A stretch of 29,445 bases of DNA from Hofstenia miamia (Eukaryota; Xenacoelomorpha; Acoela): contig SCFE01000080.1 of assembly GCA_004352715.1 (NCBI GenBank), positions 1,840,080 to 1,869,524 of the forward strand, given 5' to 3'. Below are positions 6,932-16,324 of the stretch, one piece after another. The notes beneath the pieces are model-generated. The model was given only the letters and a program-made list of their open reading frames with translations, was not told where the DNA came from and ran no database searches. A program made the translations under genes and the position numbers. The first letter of the stretch is position 1. The number at the start of each line of letters is the position of its first letter.

Positions 6932-9362
6932 ACAAAGACATTTTGAGCTAATTTATGTTTTTAAGATTTCGGTTGTGATTGTTCTTAGTAATGTGATGGA
7001 AAATCAGTACGAACAGATATAAGTTGATAATTGAAATTTCTTTACTGATATTAGCCAAAACATGTTCCTTATAGGTGTAGTGTATGTAATGCTATGATTT
7101 CTGCGCAAAAAATTTTGCCTGTTGTTTTTAAAGCTATGTACTAAAATTAATGCATGTTAGGGAGAGCTTGCTTTAACTGAATAGGTTAACCATTAACATT
7201 TTACATCCTAAAAAATTTTATAGTCTAGCAATGCTTTTATTAAATAGTAAAATTTTGCAAAAATTGGTAAAAAAATTAGCAAAATTTTACTAAATCTTGG
7301 TAAATTTTGCAACGGAGTTGTAAGAATTTGCCAAGATCTTTCCAAATTCTTATCAAGTTTCTTAATTTCCTTTGATTAGGGGAGCTCTATCATAGAGAAT
7401 ATAATTACTGGAGTATAATTTATCACAAGCACAGAATTAACAATGCTACTTTTGTTTCTGCGGTGATTCGATAATTCAAGTGATTTTTAACTTTTTTGAG
7501 AATCATTCATTTAGCGTTTTGTAAGTTTGGGGGGCCCCTAAAAGCGGGGGGGGCCCTGAGGCAGTTGCCTCCTCTGCCTCCGCCTTAATCCAGCCCTGAT
7601 TGAAATAATAATTCTCCTTAACCTTGTTCATTATATCAGTTAATTGACAAAAAGTTAGTGAACTTGCTGTGGGGTCCAATGGGCCCCAATTATTATCAGA
7701 GAGATAATTTTTTTGTTTTCCATATACTTATATTTATTTTAATTTTGCATAGAAGTCACAAAGTGCTCACTGTTATTTCAACATGCTAGGAGAACAAATC
7801 CCAGAATTTTCTTTATACGAATGAGCTTATAAAGGCATTATATTAATGCCTGTCAGACGGTTTAATTTATAATATTTCACAAAGTAATTTTAATAATAAT
7901 ACGCCTCTTCTTTAAACAACAACTTTAAATTATATAAATATATTTTTTACAATAAAATTGTAAAGTGTTGATGTGTAAATTTTGCCAAAATTTTGAGAGA
8001 AGTTGGTATGCTGAAGGAAAGATAACTAGTGTTGCGAGTTAGACATTGCTTTAACTCAAACTCTTAAAATTTGCATAAGCAAAAAATTGAAACACATTGG
8101 TAAAACAATAAGCAACACTGTTTTGTTAAATGTGCCACGCAAGCTTTACAGCTTAAAGTTAATATTCTTTGAGAAGAGAAAAAGCATGACTTTGCAGCAG
8201 AAATTATACCAAATTTCTAAGTGCATCTCTGACTCTATCAACATGCATCAGCATATAAAAAAGCCTTAAACACCCCCGACTTGACATATGTGTATGACTA
8301 CGAACACCTCAAGTGCAGAATAGGCTGATAAATGAGCTGTCATTTGTGGCTACTTTTCAATGTATAAGAAAAAATCCACCTCTATGGAATATATTTGACA
8401 ACAAACGCATATATCAATTAGGGATGTCAAATTTTCTTTGTATTAAGAGGGACAAATTTTGCTTCCCAAATACACATATTGACCACAGTCTTAGATTCAT
8501 AATCATAACAGTAAAAGGATCTTACATTTAATAAGATTAGTAATATTAAATTGTGTTTAATCCTCATTAACTTTCTTAACTTTATCTTTCCTTCAATGGC
8601 TCACGCAGAGGTCTAATACAAAGCATAGAACAATAATAACTTAGTAGGTGAGATTCATTTTATACTTTGTTTTGTTTGAAACTTTTATGTGAACTTGGTC
8701 TTGTTACTGATCGCTCAAATTTACAAAATCGTGCATGCCCATAATGACACTGCTTAAAAAATAATAAATATTTACAGGAAAATCACTACACTTTAGTAAA
8801 ATCTTCAACATCACATTCAAGCACGTTCATCAATAGATGTGTCCATGCTTCCCGAATTTCATATTGAGTGTGGAAAAAAGTTTTTTATAAATATGGAAAA
8901 ACGATTTGTCCTTTTAATAGGACACCAGGATGTTTAAGTCTCGGCAGGATTAAATTTAACTGAACCTAAAGATCATTTTCAATTTACCAGATATTTCATA
9001 GCACACATCATGGGATTTTATAATGTTGTACATTTTGCTTAACGATACCCATATAATAAAGGCGAAATATGTTGTGAATTAATTTTACAAAAGGAAAATT
9101 GCTGTCCTCTATATTCTTTTGCAAAATGAATATGAAGAGTGCCAACATTTCACATCACGGAGACACACAAACACTTTGCTACACAAATGAACATATTATT
9201 AAAAACTAGTTGCACGATAATTGTTGAATTGCTATGTATGAAGAAAGTTATTTTATAAAATTAATGAATAAACACAAAAGAATTATTTTAACATCAATAT
9301 TTATTAAGTGAAAACTTTTATGAATATTTTTTTAATTGAAATTGTCACAAATATATATATAT
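6932..9362. other. AT-rich DNA without recognisable genes
   Basis: Only short frames occur (for example 8087-8269 and 8313-8531 on +) and none shows a recognisable motif or codon bias. A GC-rich island at 7525-7598 is listed separately. The stretch 7200-7370 has locally repeated AAATTTT-type words but no clear unit. Confidence 0.6.
7525..7598 (-). repeat. hAT-like transposon terminus
   Basis: A GC-rich island sits in AT-rich DNA. On the minus strand it begins CAGGGCTGGATTAAGGCGG and continues through GGCAGAGGAGGCAACTGCC to a run of G and C. CAGGGCYGGATTA-type ends followed by GGGGCCC are, from memory, common at the ends of hAT-like or SINE-like repeats in metazoans. The opposite terminus was not found, so the element's extent is unknown. 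Confidence 0.35.
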
Positions 9363-9567
9363 AGAACTGATTTCGGAGATTTTGGAGGTGTTCTTTGGTC
9401 TTCCGGACTTTGGCAATGATGTTTTCAGAAGTGAATCATCTGATGATATCAGCGACAGTACTTCGAGGTCGCTTTACAAGTCGGACTATATTACGTTGAC
9501 TCATCCCTTCCAAATGTTTGGAGATAATCAACTCGTGGATGGCAAGAGTTACGTACCCAGGCATCAT
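9363..9567 (-). pseudogene. Tc1/mariner transposase N-terminal HTH remnant
   Basis: The minus strand from ATGATG at 9567 reads IHELIISKHLEGMSQRNIVR, then LVKRPRSTVADIIR, a TGA, and FTSEN. A +1/-1 change then gives KSGRPKNTSKISEISS. This matches the layout of the paired-like DNA-binding region of Tc1-type transposases: first HTH, STV..II segment, then an SGRPxKTS linker before the second HTH. The catalytic DDE part is absent; the sequence ends in a TA run at about 9350-9362. It is a broken remnant with a stop and a frameshift. Confidence 0.6.
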
Positions 9568-10182
9568 ATATGGCGAAGAAAGACTGTTATTAAACATTTT
9601 AAATATATATAGACAGAAAAAAGCTCAACCGATGAATTTTTTTACATATTCTCTGATTTAGTCTGAAGTGGCTGAATACATTTCTCCTAGGAAAGATGAG
9701 GTAAATCCAAACATTGTAGCATTTCTCCTTGAGATTTAAAGTAAACAGTGATAATTATGTCTCAACATTGACGAATTCCTCGTCCTGCAACCCCAAATCG
9801 AATTATTTATGATAAATCATGGGTGGCCGAATTCTTTTTTCCAGTACTGTATTAACAGATCATTTTCTGTAGGGTATCAACTTAGCGCTTCTCATATCTT
9901 GATATTTCAGCAATATTGAAATTGAAGAGAATGAAAAGTTCAAACACTTTAATTCCTTTACATTTGTATTATATATATTTTATGAAGTTCCGAAATTAAG
10001 CAACTACAAAACACCTGTACTTCACTGTCCCAAAGGGCTATTTTTAAGGTATATTGAAAATATGTAAAAGTGTTCAAATGAAGACATGCAACAGAGCAGT
10101 GTTTTACTATCATGCCAAACTAAATCCATACATGTACTGTATATGTAAAAACTGAGACCAAAGGAGCTAGCTATGCATAATA
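9568..10182. other. AT-rich spacer
   Basis: No reading frame, repeat or motif that I can support is visible between the Tc1 remnant and the foldback element. Confidence 0.5.
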
Positions 10183-11388
10183 CCCTGTTTACACGTGACA
10201 TAAGACAGATCTGTCTCCAATTATCTCAAGACACATGTAGCGTGTAAACACCCAAGTAGAGTAATTATAAAACAGATGTAGATCAAATAATTTTGATTTT
10301 ATTGTATGTCTTCTGTCACCCTGTCACCGTGTAAGCACTAAATCATGAGACATATATGTTTTTGACTGCAGTTATTTAATTATCACGGAAGCAAAATAGC
10401 AGTAACTTCGCCGTATTAAATTAATATAAAATTATTAATCATATATTTTTTAGAATTTTATCCGATTTTCGCAATTGAAAATAATATTTTTTCAATTATA
10501 CACATGCATATTCAAACATTACTTCTAGATAAATTTCTTAACAGGCATATAAATATTTTAAATTAATTTGAAATTAACAGAAACATTTGGATGCATGCAA
10601 CAATGACAAATTAACCGCAATTACGAAAATACCACTGTATAGTGTCATCATCTACAACTGGAGAGAGTAAATTTCTTTGTTATTGAAGTTGTTTAAATAA
10701 TGTTGACTTAATAACATTAATAGTAACGACAATGACTTAATTTGGTTTTTGAAGTAAACATACATTGATAGACTGTTAAGCTATTTTAGTACAGAAGCAT
10801 TTAGCTAAGGATATAACGGGCTTAGGATACTTGCACAGACAAACCGACGGGCCTAATTTTATGTATGCAGTCCATAACAAATGCACCCGTGAGGGAACGC
10901 AAAGTATGGACAAAATCGTGGATAAAATGGAGACCACGAAGAGGCATTGAGGCTTCCTAATTTTAAATTAATTTAAAATATTTATGGGTCCGATTTATCT
11001 GTTAGCAAATTTATCTAAAATGCACAAGTAATGTCTAAATATGCATATGTAATTGAAAAAATATTATTTTCAATTATGAAAATTAAATTAAATATTAAAA
11101 AATATATGATTAATAATTTTTTATTAATTTAATACGGCAAAGTTACTGCTATTTTGCTTCCATGATTATTAAATAACTGCAGTCAAATCATATATGGCTC
11201 ATGATTTAGTGTTTACACGGTTACAGCGTGACAGAACACATACAATAAAATCAAAATTATTTGATCTACATCTGTTTTATAATTACCCTACTTGAGAGTT
11301 CGTATGTCTTATGTTTTGGGTGTTTACACGCTACATATGTCTTGAGATAATTGGAGACAGATCTGTCTTATGTCACGTGTAAACAGGG
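10183..11388. mobile_element. Foldback DNA transposon, ~1.2 kb, TA target duplication
   Basis: The ends are CCCTGTTTACACGTGACAT on the left and the reverse complement on the right (…ATGTCACGTGTAAACAGGG), flanked on each side by TA (10181-10182 and 11389-11390). The inverted arms extend far inward, roughly 10183-10570 against 10964-11388, with many substitutions and small indels between them. The loop, about 10571-10963, has no coding frame of note. This is a non-autonomous, MITE-like foldback element. TA duplication suits a Tc1/mariner-type or related transposase, but the family cannot be named from the ends alone. It could form a long hairpin if transcribed. Confidence 0.85.
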
Positions 11389-11390
11389 TA

Positions 11391-12581
11391 TAAGTAAATA
11401 GCCGCAAGTTTACAATATTCTCAATGCTTTAATTAAAATTTGCTAAATCCATAAAACGTGTGCTTCCTCTAAATCTTACTTGTTTTGGAAATAATGTACA
11501 TTTTCAATGTATATATATACATATATGTATATATATNAACTTTATTGCAATTGGCATTTGGCTACTGGGGATGCTGTTCCAAGTCTATAACTTTAATCAC
11601 AGGTATCTAAAGCAAGGAAAGTGCCAACAAAGATATAATGAAGCTTTGGATAGAATTCATGGTATTTTCTCTTTTGTTGGATTGCTAAGTAAGAATTTCC
11701 AATTCACGATCAAATATATGAGTTATAATTGCAATTTTTTGAAATAAAAAAAATACTCATGAAAATCTAGTCACCCCAGTGCTGGGATTTGACAATAATA
11801 AAATCCAACAATTTAAAAAATTTTATAGTTGAAAATTCTATGTTGTGATTGTTAAAATGTTTATGGAGCTTGCATTCTTAAGCAATGACTTCCAAATGTT
11901 ACAAACTTGTAGAAATTTTAAAATTTGTTTGATTTATCTACTAATGTATTTGTACTTCTTCTCAATAAGTAAATATATATATATATGTATATTAAGGTGC
12001 TTGAAAAATTGGAATAATAGAGCTGTGGCATAGTTTCAAATGAATTTTTGCAAGCTGAATTTGACTTCATTATATTTTCCTCTACCTATAAAAAAGTACA
12101 AATTTTTTAATGACATTTCCCTAGGTAAACCTTTGTGTTGGAATTTTTAAAATTTTTTACTATATACTGCAAATTATGTGCGCCGTATGGCTGCTTATTT
12201 TCAAAGCTTACAATAATAATCAAGCGCTTTGCATATTCCAAATTTGAATCAACACACATTATTTTGGTAAACTGAGTCACCATAATAGGACGTACGCTTT
12301 GTGCCAGTTTACATCAAAGCACACAACATAAGATAGATGCTACACAATAGATGCTACTAGTCAATAAACACGCAATAAAAATCTACATTAGTGAAATATA
12401 GAATTAGGGCAACCTACTGGTAGGATTTTTCAGAATAGATAAAAGGGCACAAAATAAAAAATTTCCGAAAACATTGGTATTATTTTTACCAATCAGAGCT
12501 TTGAAGGCAGTATTTAAATGTGAAAGCTTTAGGAGAATACATAATTCGAGCACTTAAGGGGAATATTGGTTATCTTACGAA
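11391..12581. other. AT-rich DNA, TA tracts, no clear gene
   Basis: The stretch includes TA/CA-rich microsatellites near 11507-11536 (with an N at 11537) and 11974-11991. A short plus frame at 11538-11744 has an AG before 11602 and an AAGTAAGA donor-like site at about 11686, so a small exon is conceivable. No known domain is seen, and I do not call it. Confidence 0.4.
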
Positions 12582-12719
12582 ATGTCAGTAACACAGCCTG
12601 TCCAGTTTCTCAACGAATTTGAAAACGTGGAATTAATGTATGCTTTAAATTCTATGCAAACTGTCTTTTTTGAAAAGAAGAATCATGTTAATGTTCGCGG
12701 AAGGACTGACTTAATATCA

Positions 12720-12853
12720 TCAAATAATCAGTGGCCTATTTCAGGAACTGATAAACGCAAGAGTTTGTTCTGACTTTCCACAAGCCGATCTTCCGGTCTA
12801 CAAACCTAGACAACCTACATTGAAACTTCTGGAAGAGAAAGTAATTGATTACT
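12720..12853 (+). pseudogene. Coding-like remnant cut by a MITE
   Basis: The plus strand reads FQELINARVCSDFPQADLPV, followed by YKPRQPTLKLLEEKVIDY, which looks like genuine coding sequence. It stops being open at the MITE that starts at 12854. After the MITE (from 13209) another coding-like stretch reads NEFIAQVRGTFKKRLENQQA. I do not recognise the protein. Nearby transposase-like debris at 13577-13650 suggests it may belong to a decayed transposase, but this is inference. Confidence 0.3.
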
Positions 12854-13199
12854 AAGGCTGTGCGATTAGTAAAATTTAAAGATCAGTCAATTATCAATTA
12901 TCGATAATGAACAAAAAACAAGAAAATGTTTTTAATAATAAAGTCAATTTTACTTAAAACAACTTCGGAGAAAAATGTTTCTGGATTCAGACTTTCCCGA
13001 CGCGCAAGAGAAAAGAATATAATATTTCGCTAATATTATATGTAATGTAATGACATTTTATTAAAAAACATTTTGGTTGTTTTCGGCACTTTTATTACTA
13101 TACACTAATTGATAATTGATTCGGTTGGTAAAAAATGTTCGGTCGGCGTCAATTAATAAAATTTCGGTAAATTATCAATCAATCAATAGCACAGCTTGA
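12854..13199. mobile_element. hAT-like MITE, ~346 bp
   Basis: The left end reads AAGGCTGTGCGATTAGT and the right end AATAGCACAGCTTGA, a short terminal inverted repeat built on GGCTGTGC. TTGATTACT occurs directly on both sides (12845-12853 and 13200-13208) and is the probable target duplication. GGCTGTGCGATTAATCG-like ends with 8-9 bp duplications are typical of hAT MITEs. No coding frame is inside. Confidence 0.6.
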
Positions 13200-13208
13200 T
13201 TGATTACT

Positions 13209-13700
13209 TAAGTGAACGAATTTATTGCCCAAGTCCGAGGTACATTTAAGAAAAGGTTAGAAAATCAGCAAGCTTCAATTAGGTGTTATGAAGCAACTGT
13301 AAATAATAAATGTTTCTTTCATGTTCTCATTAGTCCCTACTGCATGTGAGCCTTGGCTAGTGTTGTGTAGAGTAATTGAAAAGGTTAATTCTGCTGTAGT
13401 TCGTCAAGATGTAGATAATATAAAAGTACTTGACATTTTTGCATCGTAGATGATTAAGGCTAGATCAATCTTAAAGAACACACCACAACATTAACTTAAT
13501 TCTCAAGATGTTGAAAGGGTCATATCTATCTGTTGACAACATCATTTCAAGCGGTAAGGCTGCAACAATGAAGCGGCTGTCAATTCCCCCTCACCCAAAT
13601 ATCATCTAATGGGGAAATTGGCTGGAAGAAGCTGCAATGTGCACTACCAACACTTAACCCCTGTCAAGAACACTGCAAGAAAGTGGGATGACAGTGAATC
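13209..13700 (+). pseudogene. Degenerate transposase-like debris
   Basis: Several plus-frame snippets in changing frames look like decayed coding sequence. The best is at 13577-13650: LSIPPHPNII, a TAA, then WGNWLEEAAM. From memory, a P-x-P-x-x-x-T-R-W-G-T-W-L-x-A-A motif occurs in hAT-type transposase-derived proteins. Multiple stops and frame changes make it non-functional. The assignment rests on one motif and is tentative. Confidence 0.3.
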
Positions 13701-14004
13701 TGTTTTTGAAACTCGTAATTGAAACAATTGATACTCTTTTTGGTGAATCAATTAGTAAAAAATAATATTATGTTATACATTTACCAATTAATTTTTCCCA
13801 GTATGGTATGTGAATCTAATCCAAAGTCAAAAATTCGAAAATTTTAATATATAGGTGGGAAATTTTGGTGCTATCAATTTAGTTAGTTTTGTAAAACTTA
13901 TTTAGAACGATTTTTTTCCATAATTTAGCTACAGTATCCAGTGTGTTCATATTCTGTTAAATTATTGGCTGCTAACTTTTAATAAAAAAATGACTAAACT
14001 ACTA

Positions 14005-14768
14005 CTACTAAAAGACTTTATTTAGTTATTTCAGACTACAAAATATTCATAAAAGTGTGCATTTACAATTAAGACAAGGACAAAATATAAAACGGCTGCA
14101 ACCTTCACGAGAATAATAATCACGTAAAAAATTAAAAAAATAGCACAATTAACGTTTGTTTAAAAAATCTAGGTCTTTCATAAATTCACAAATTATACTT
14201 GGCTTGGAGACAGTTCACGTAATAAACAGTTTTTGTGAAAAAAGAATTTTCTATTCCTTTCAAATGAGTTTTTTGTACAGAATTTCAGTCTATTACTACT
14301 ACGTAAACCAGGTCGTGAATTTTCTTCAATGCTGACATATTTCCAAAAGTCAACATCATCCATACCAGTTACTAGTTTATTAAATAAAATGATATCATTA
14401 AATTGCAATAAAAGGGATATTGGTAAAAGTCAATTTTAACAAACGGTCGCGGTAAGCCATTGAGTATCCAATAATCCACTTTGAAGCCCGGGATTTAAAT
14501 TTCTCCAAACATAGTAAGTTGCTGACATTGGCATGCCAAACAGAAGAACAATAAATCAGAGTTGATAGAATATATGATCTGTAAAGGTTAACTTTTGTAG
14601 TAATATGCGCAATTTTTGTAACAATAAGTTGTGAGGAACTTTGTCAACAGCTTTTGCCATATCTAGATAAAGCGTGTGTATAGGCCTATTTTCGTCAATA
14701 GATCTATACAATTCGTCCAAATAAAGCCAAATCTGGAGCTGTGTAGAAGCTTTGATTAACATTTGCAA
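14005..14768 (-). mobile_element. Non-LTR retrotransposon remnant (Jockey/CR1-like RT)
   Basis: The minus strand begins with an RT segment (14768-14600) containing STQLQIWLYLDELYRSIDEN, then YLDMAKAVDKVPHNLLL. This is RT motif A, where the family has YLDFsKAFDxVpH. The YxDD part is missing. The sequence goes straight to a C-terminal segment with LYRSYILSTLIYCSSVWHAN and AYRDRLLKLTF, then FNKLVTGMDDVDFWKYVS and a FFFHKNCLLRELS stretch, which match the end of Jockey/CR1-type Pol. An AATAAA-like signal on the minus strand near 14026-14033 is followed by a short AGT trinucleotide run, as expected at such 3' ends. The copy is 5'-truncated and internally deleted. Confidence 0.8.
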
Positions 14769-15211
14769 ACATTACGTAATGCCACTGGGAGAGAACACTG
14801 TGCAGTGATTGGCTGAGTAGCTGAAAAAGATGAAGTTTGTTATTAAAAATAGAAATCTAGACGCTATTCACACCTAATGGTTTAACATCCGGTGAATCAC
14901 TGTGAAGGATATAAAAGGTCTGGAAAAAACGCCTAAAAGAGAGCAGTTGGAGATTGCAGAGACTACAGAATTGAGTGCTTCTGGATCGCCCAGAAGATAT
15001 CCAATCAGAAGATAAACACTTGGGAAATAGCCCTAATAAACACAGAGCAGAAAGTTTTGAACAGCAATGACTATAGAAGGAAGTGCTCTCAGTTCACTGA
15101 GAAGGATTGCAGAAGTTAGAGTCTGTAGTAAAGATTCGTACGCCTCTAACGTATTAGTGAAGTATAGTGCTTTAGGTACTTTTGCGTTATTTTCCTTCCA
15201 CTCAAGTAAAT
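14769..15211. other. Unassigned stretch with a TATA-like box
   Basis: No frame is recognisable. A GATATAAAAGG box at about 14917-14927 (+) is followed by a G/A-rich stretch and AATAAA near 15036. Such spacing would suit a promoter-leader or a solo LTR, but no ends or flanking duplication were found. Confidence 0.25.
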
Positions 15212-15828
15212 GCTAGTTTACCAATATAATAATAGACCTAACCCAAAACCTCTTAACCAAACTTAATATTAACCCAAACCCTAACCCTAAACTAAGCCAA
15301 CTCACACCTTAGTCCTAACCCTAACCCAAACCATACCCCAAACAATATGTAAAAGGCATATGCAAATTTATTATTAATATTAGTAAGTTTCAATATGAAT
15401 TATAAAACAGTTATAACATACTTTTATTAATATGCTAATTAGTGCTTCAACTATGCGGCTTTTGTTTGTTTACAAAGCAATTATAAGATTTGGCAATGTT
15501 TATTCAATCAACACAGCGCCTTTCCCCTCAAATCTTTTCACGTAGTTACATTGTTTCAAAGCCTTCTTAAGAGGCTTTGTCTTGTTTTCATAATTCAAAT
15601 TGAATTTTTTTGATTTAGTTGGCTCTATTATGACGAAGAACATAGTATAATGTTAGGTTTAAGGTTTGGAGTAAGATTAGGGTTAGAGTACAATTTAGTT
15701 TAGAGTTGTGTTGTATTTAGGGTTATGTCTTGAGTTAGGGCCTAGGGATATAGTAAGAGTTATGTTTGGAGTTAGGGTCATGGTTTGGGTAAGGGTTACG
15801 GTTATAATTATTATGTTGATAAATTAGC
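15212..15828. repeat. Foldback repeat with telomere-like arms
   Basis: The left arm starts GCTAGTTTACCAATATAATA and runs into degenerate CCCTAA/CCCAAA units (about 15235-15345). The right arm has degenerate TTAGGG/TTTGGG units (about 15651-15808) and ends with the reverse complement of GCTAATTTATCAACATAATA at 15828. The arms match beyond the arrays, so this is one inverted repeat of ~617 bp. The core (about 15346-15650) has a perfect 8 bp stem hairpin at 15557-15579 (CAAAGCCT/AGGCTTTG) and no gene. The arrays are vertebrate-type telomere motif in kind but heavily mutated, so this is an old interstitial structure or a transposable element with telomere-like ends. Confidence 0.7.
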
Positions 15829-15860
15829 TTATTTTTGCAAAAATGCAAAAAATTGATTGT

Positions 15861-15884
15861 GGGGGGGGGGAGGGGGGGGAGAGA
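15861..15884. repeat. Poly-G tract
   Basis: Ten G, one A, eight G, then AGAG, in otherwise AT-rich DNA just outside the telomere-like foldback repeat. Confidence 0.9.
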
Positions 15885-16066
15885 AAACACAAAAATACCT
15901 TGCTTTAAATTAGATTCATACTTTTGGTTAATAAACTTAAAAATTAAATTTAAATCTTTTATAATAGAAAACTGTTCAGAAAACAGACTGTATTAACTGC
16001 AAGTTAGGTTCTAAAGTTTTGATTAAATAACTTTTCTTAAAAATAGGGTTCTAAACTGTTTGTTTT

Positions 16067-16114
<48 letters not shown>

Positions 16115-16124
16115 TATATATATA
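16067..16124. repeat. TA dinucleotide microsatellite
   Basis: An almost pure (TA)n tract, broken by one AATA and one AGAG interruption, lies about 200 bp upstream of the cyclophilin start. Confidence 0.95.
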
Positions 16125-16210
16125 GTAATTAAATCAAGAATCATGAAATTCGTCGACTTAACAAGTAGTTCCTAAAGTCAGCTTTTTGCAGAATTTGAAA
16201 CATGGCTTGA

Positions 16211-16324
16211 TGTGATTGGCTCTATTATAGACTTGCTTGTAAATTTTGACTCATGTGCAGCCAATCAACTTCAGTACTCTCTTATAAATTTTATGCAAAT
16301 ATAAAATATTCATTCTGCCAACTG
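16211..16324 (+). promoter_or_regulatory. Putative cyclophilin core promoter
   Basis: Two CCAAT-type boxes in opposite orientation (ATTGGC at 16215-16220 and GCCAAT at 16260-16265) are followed by TATAAA at 16283-16288. The start codon at 16325 is about 40 bp further on. A TATA-directed start would leave a 5' untranslated region of only 10-15 nt. CCAAT boxes are common in promoters of endoplasmic reticulum folding factors, but the CCACG half of an ER stress element was not seen. Function is inferred. Confidence 0.4.

Noticed and set aside
7031-7606. ATTGAAAT at 7031 and after 7598 as a target duplication for the hAT-like terminus
   Set aside because: The sequence next to the left copy does not look like a terminal inverted repeat, so the match is probably chance.
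11460-12033. Short plus frames near TA tracts as a gene
   Set aside because: Weak splice-like signals and no domain; an N at 11537 lies inside the first frame.
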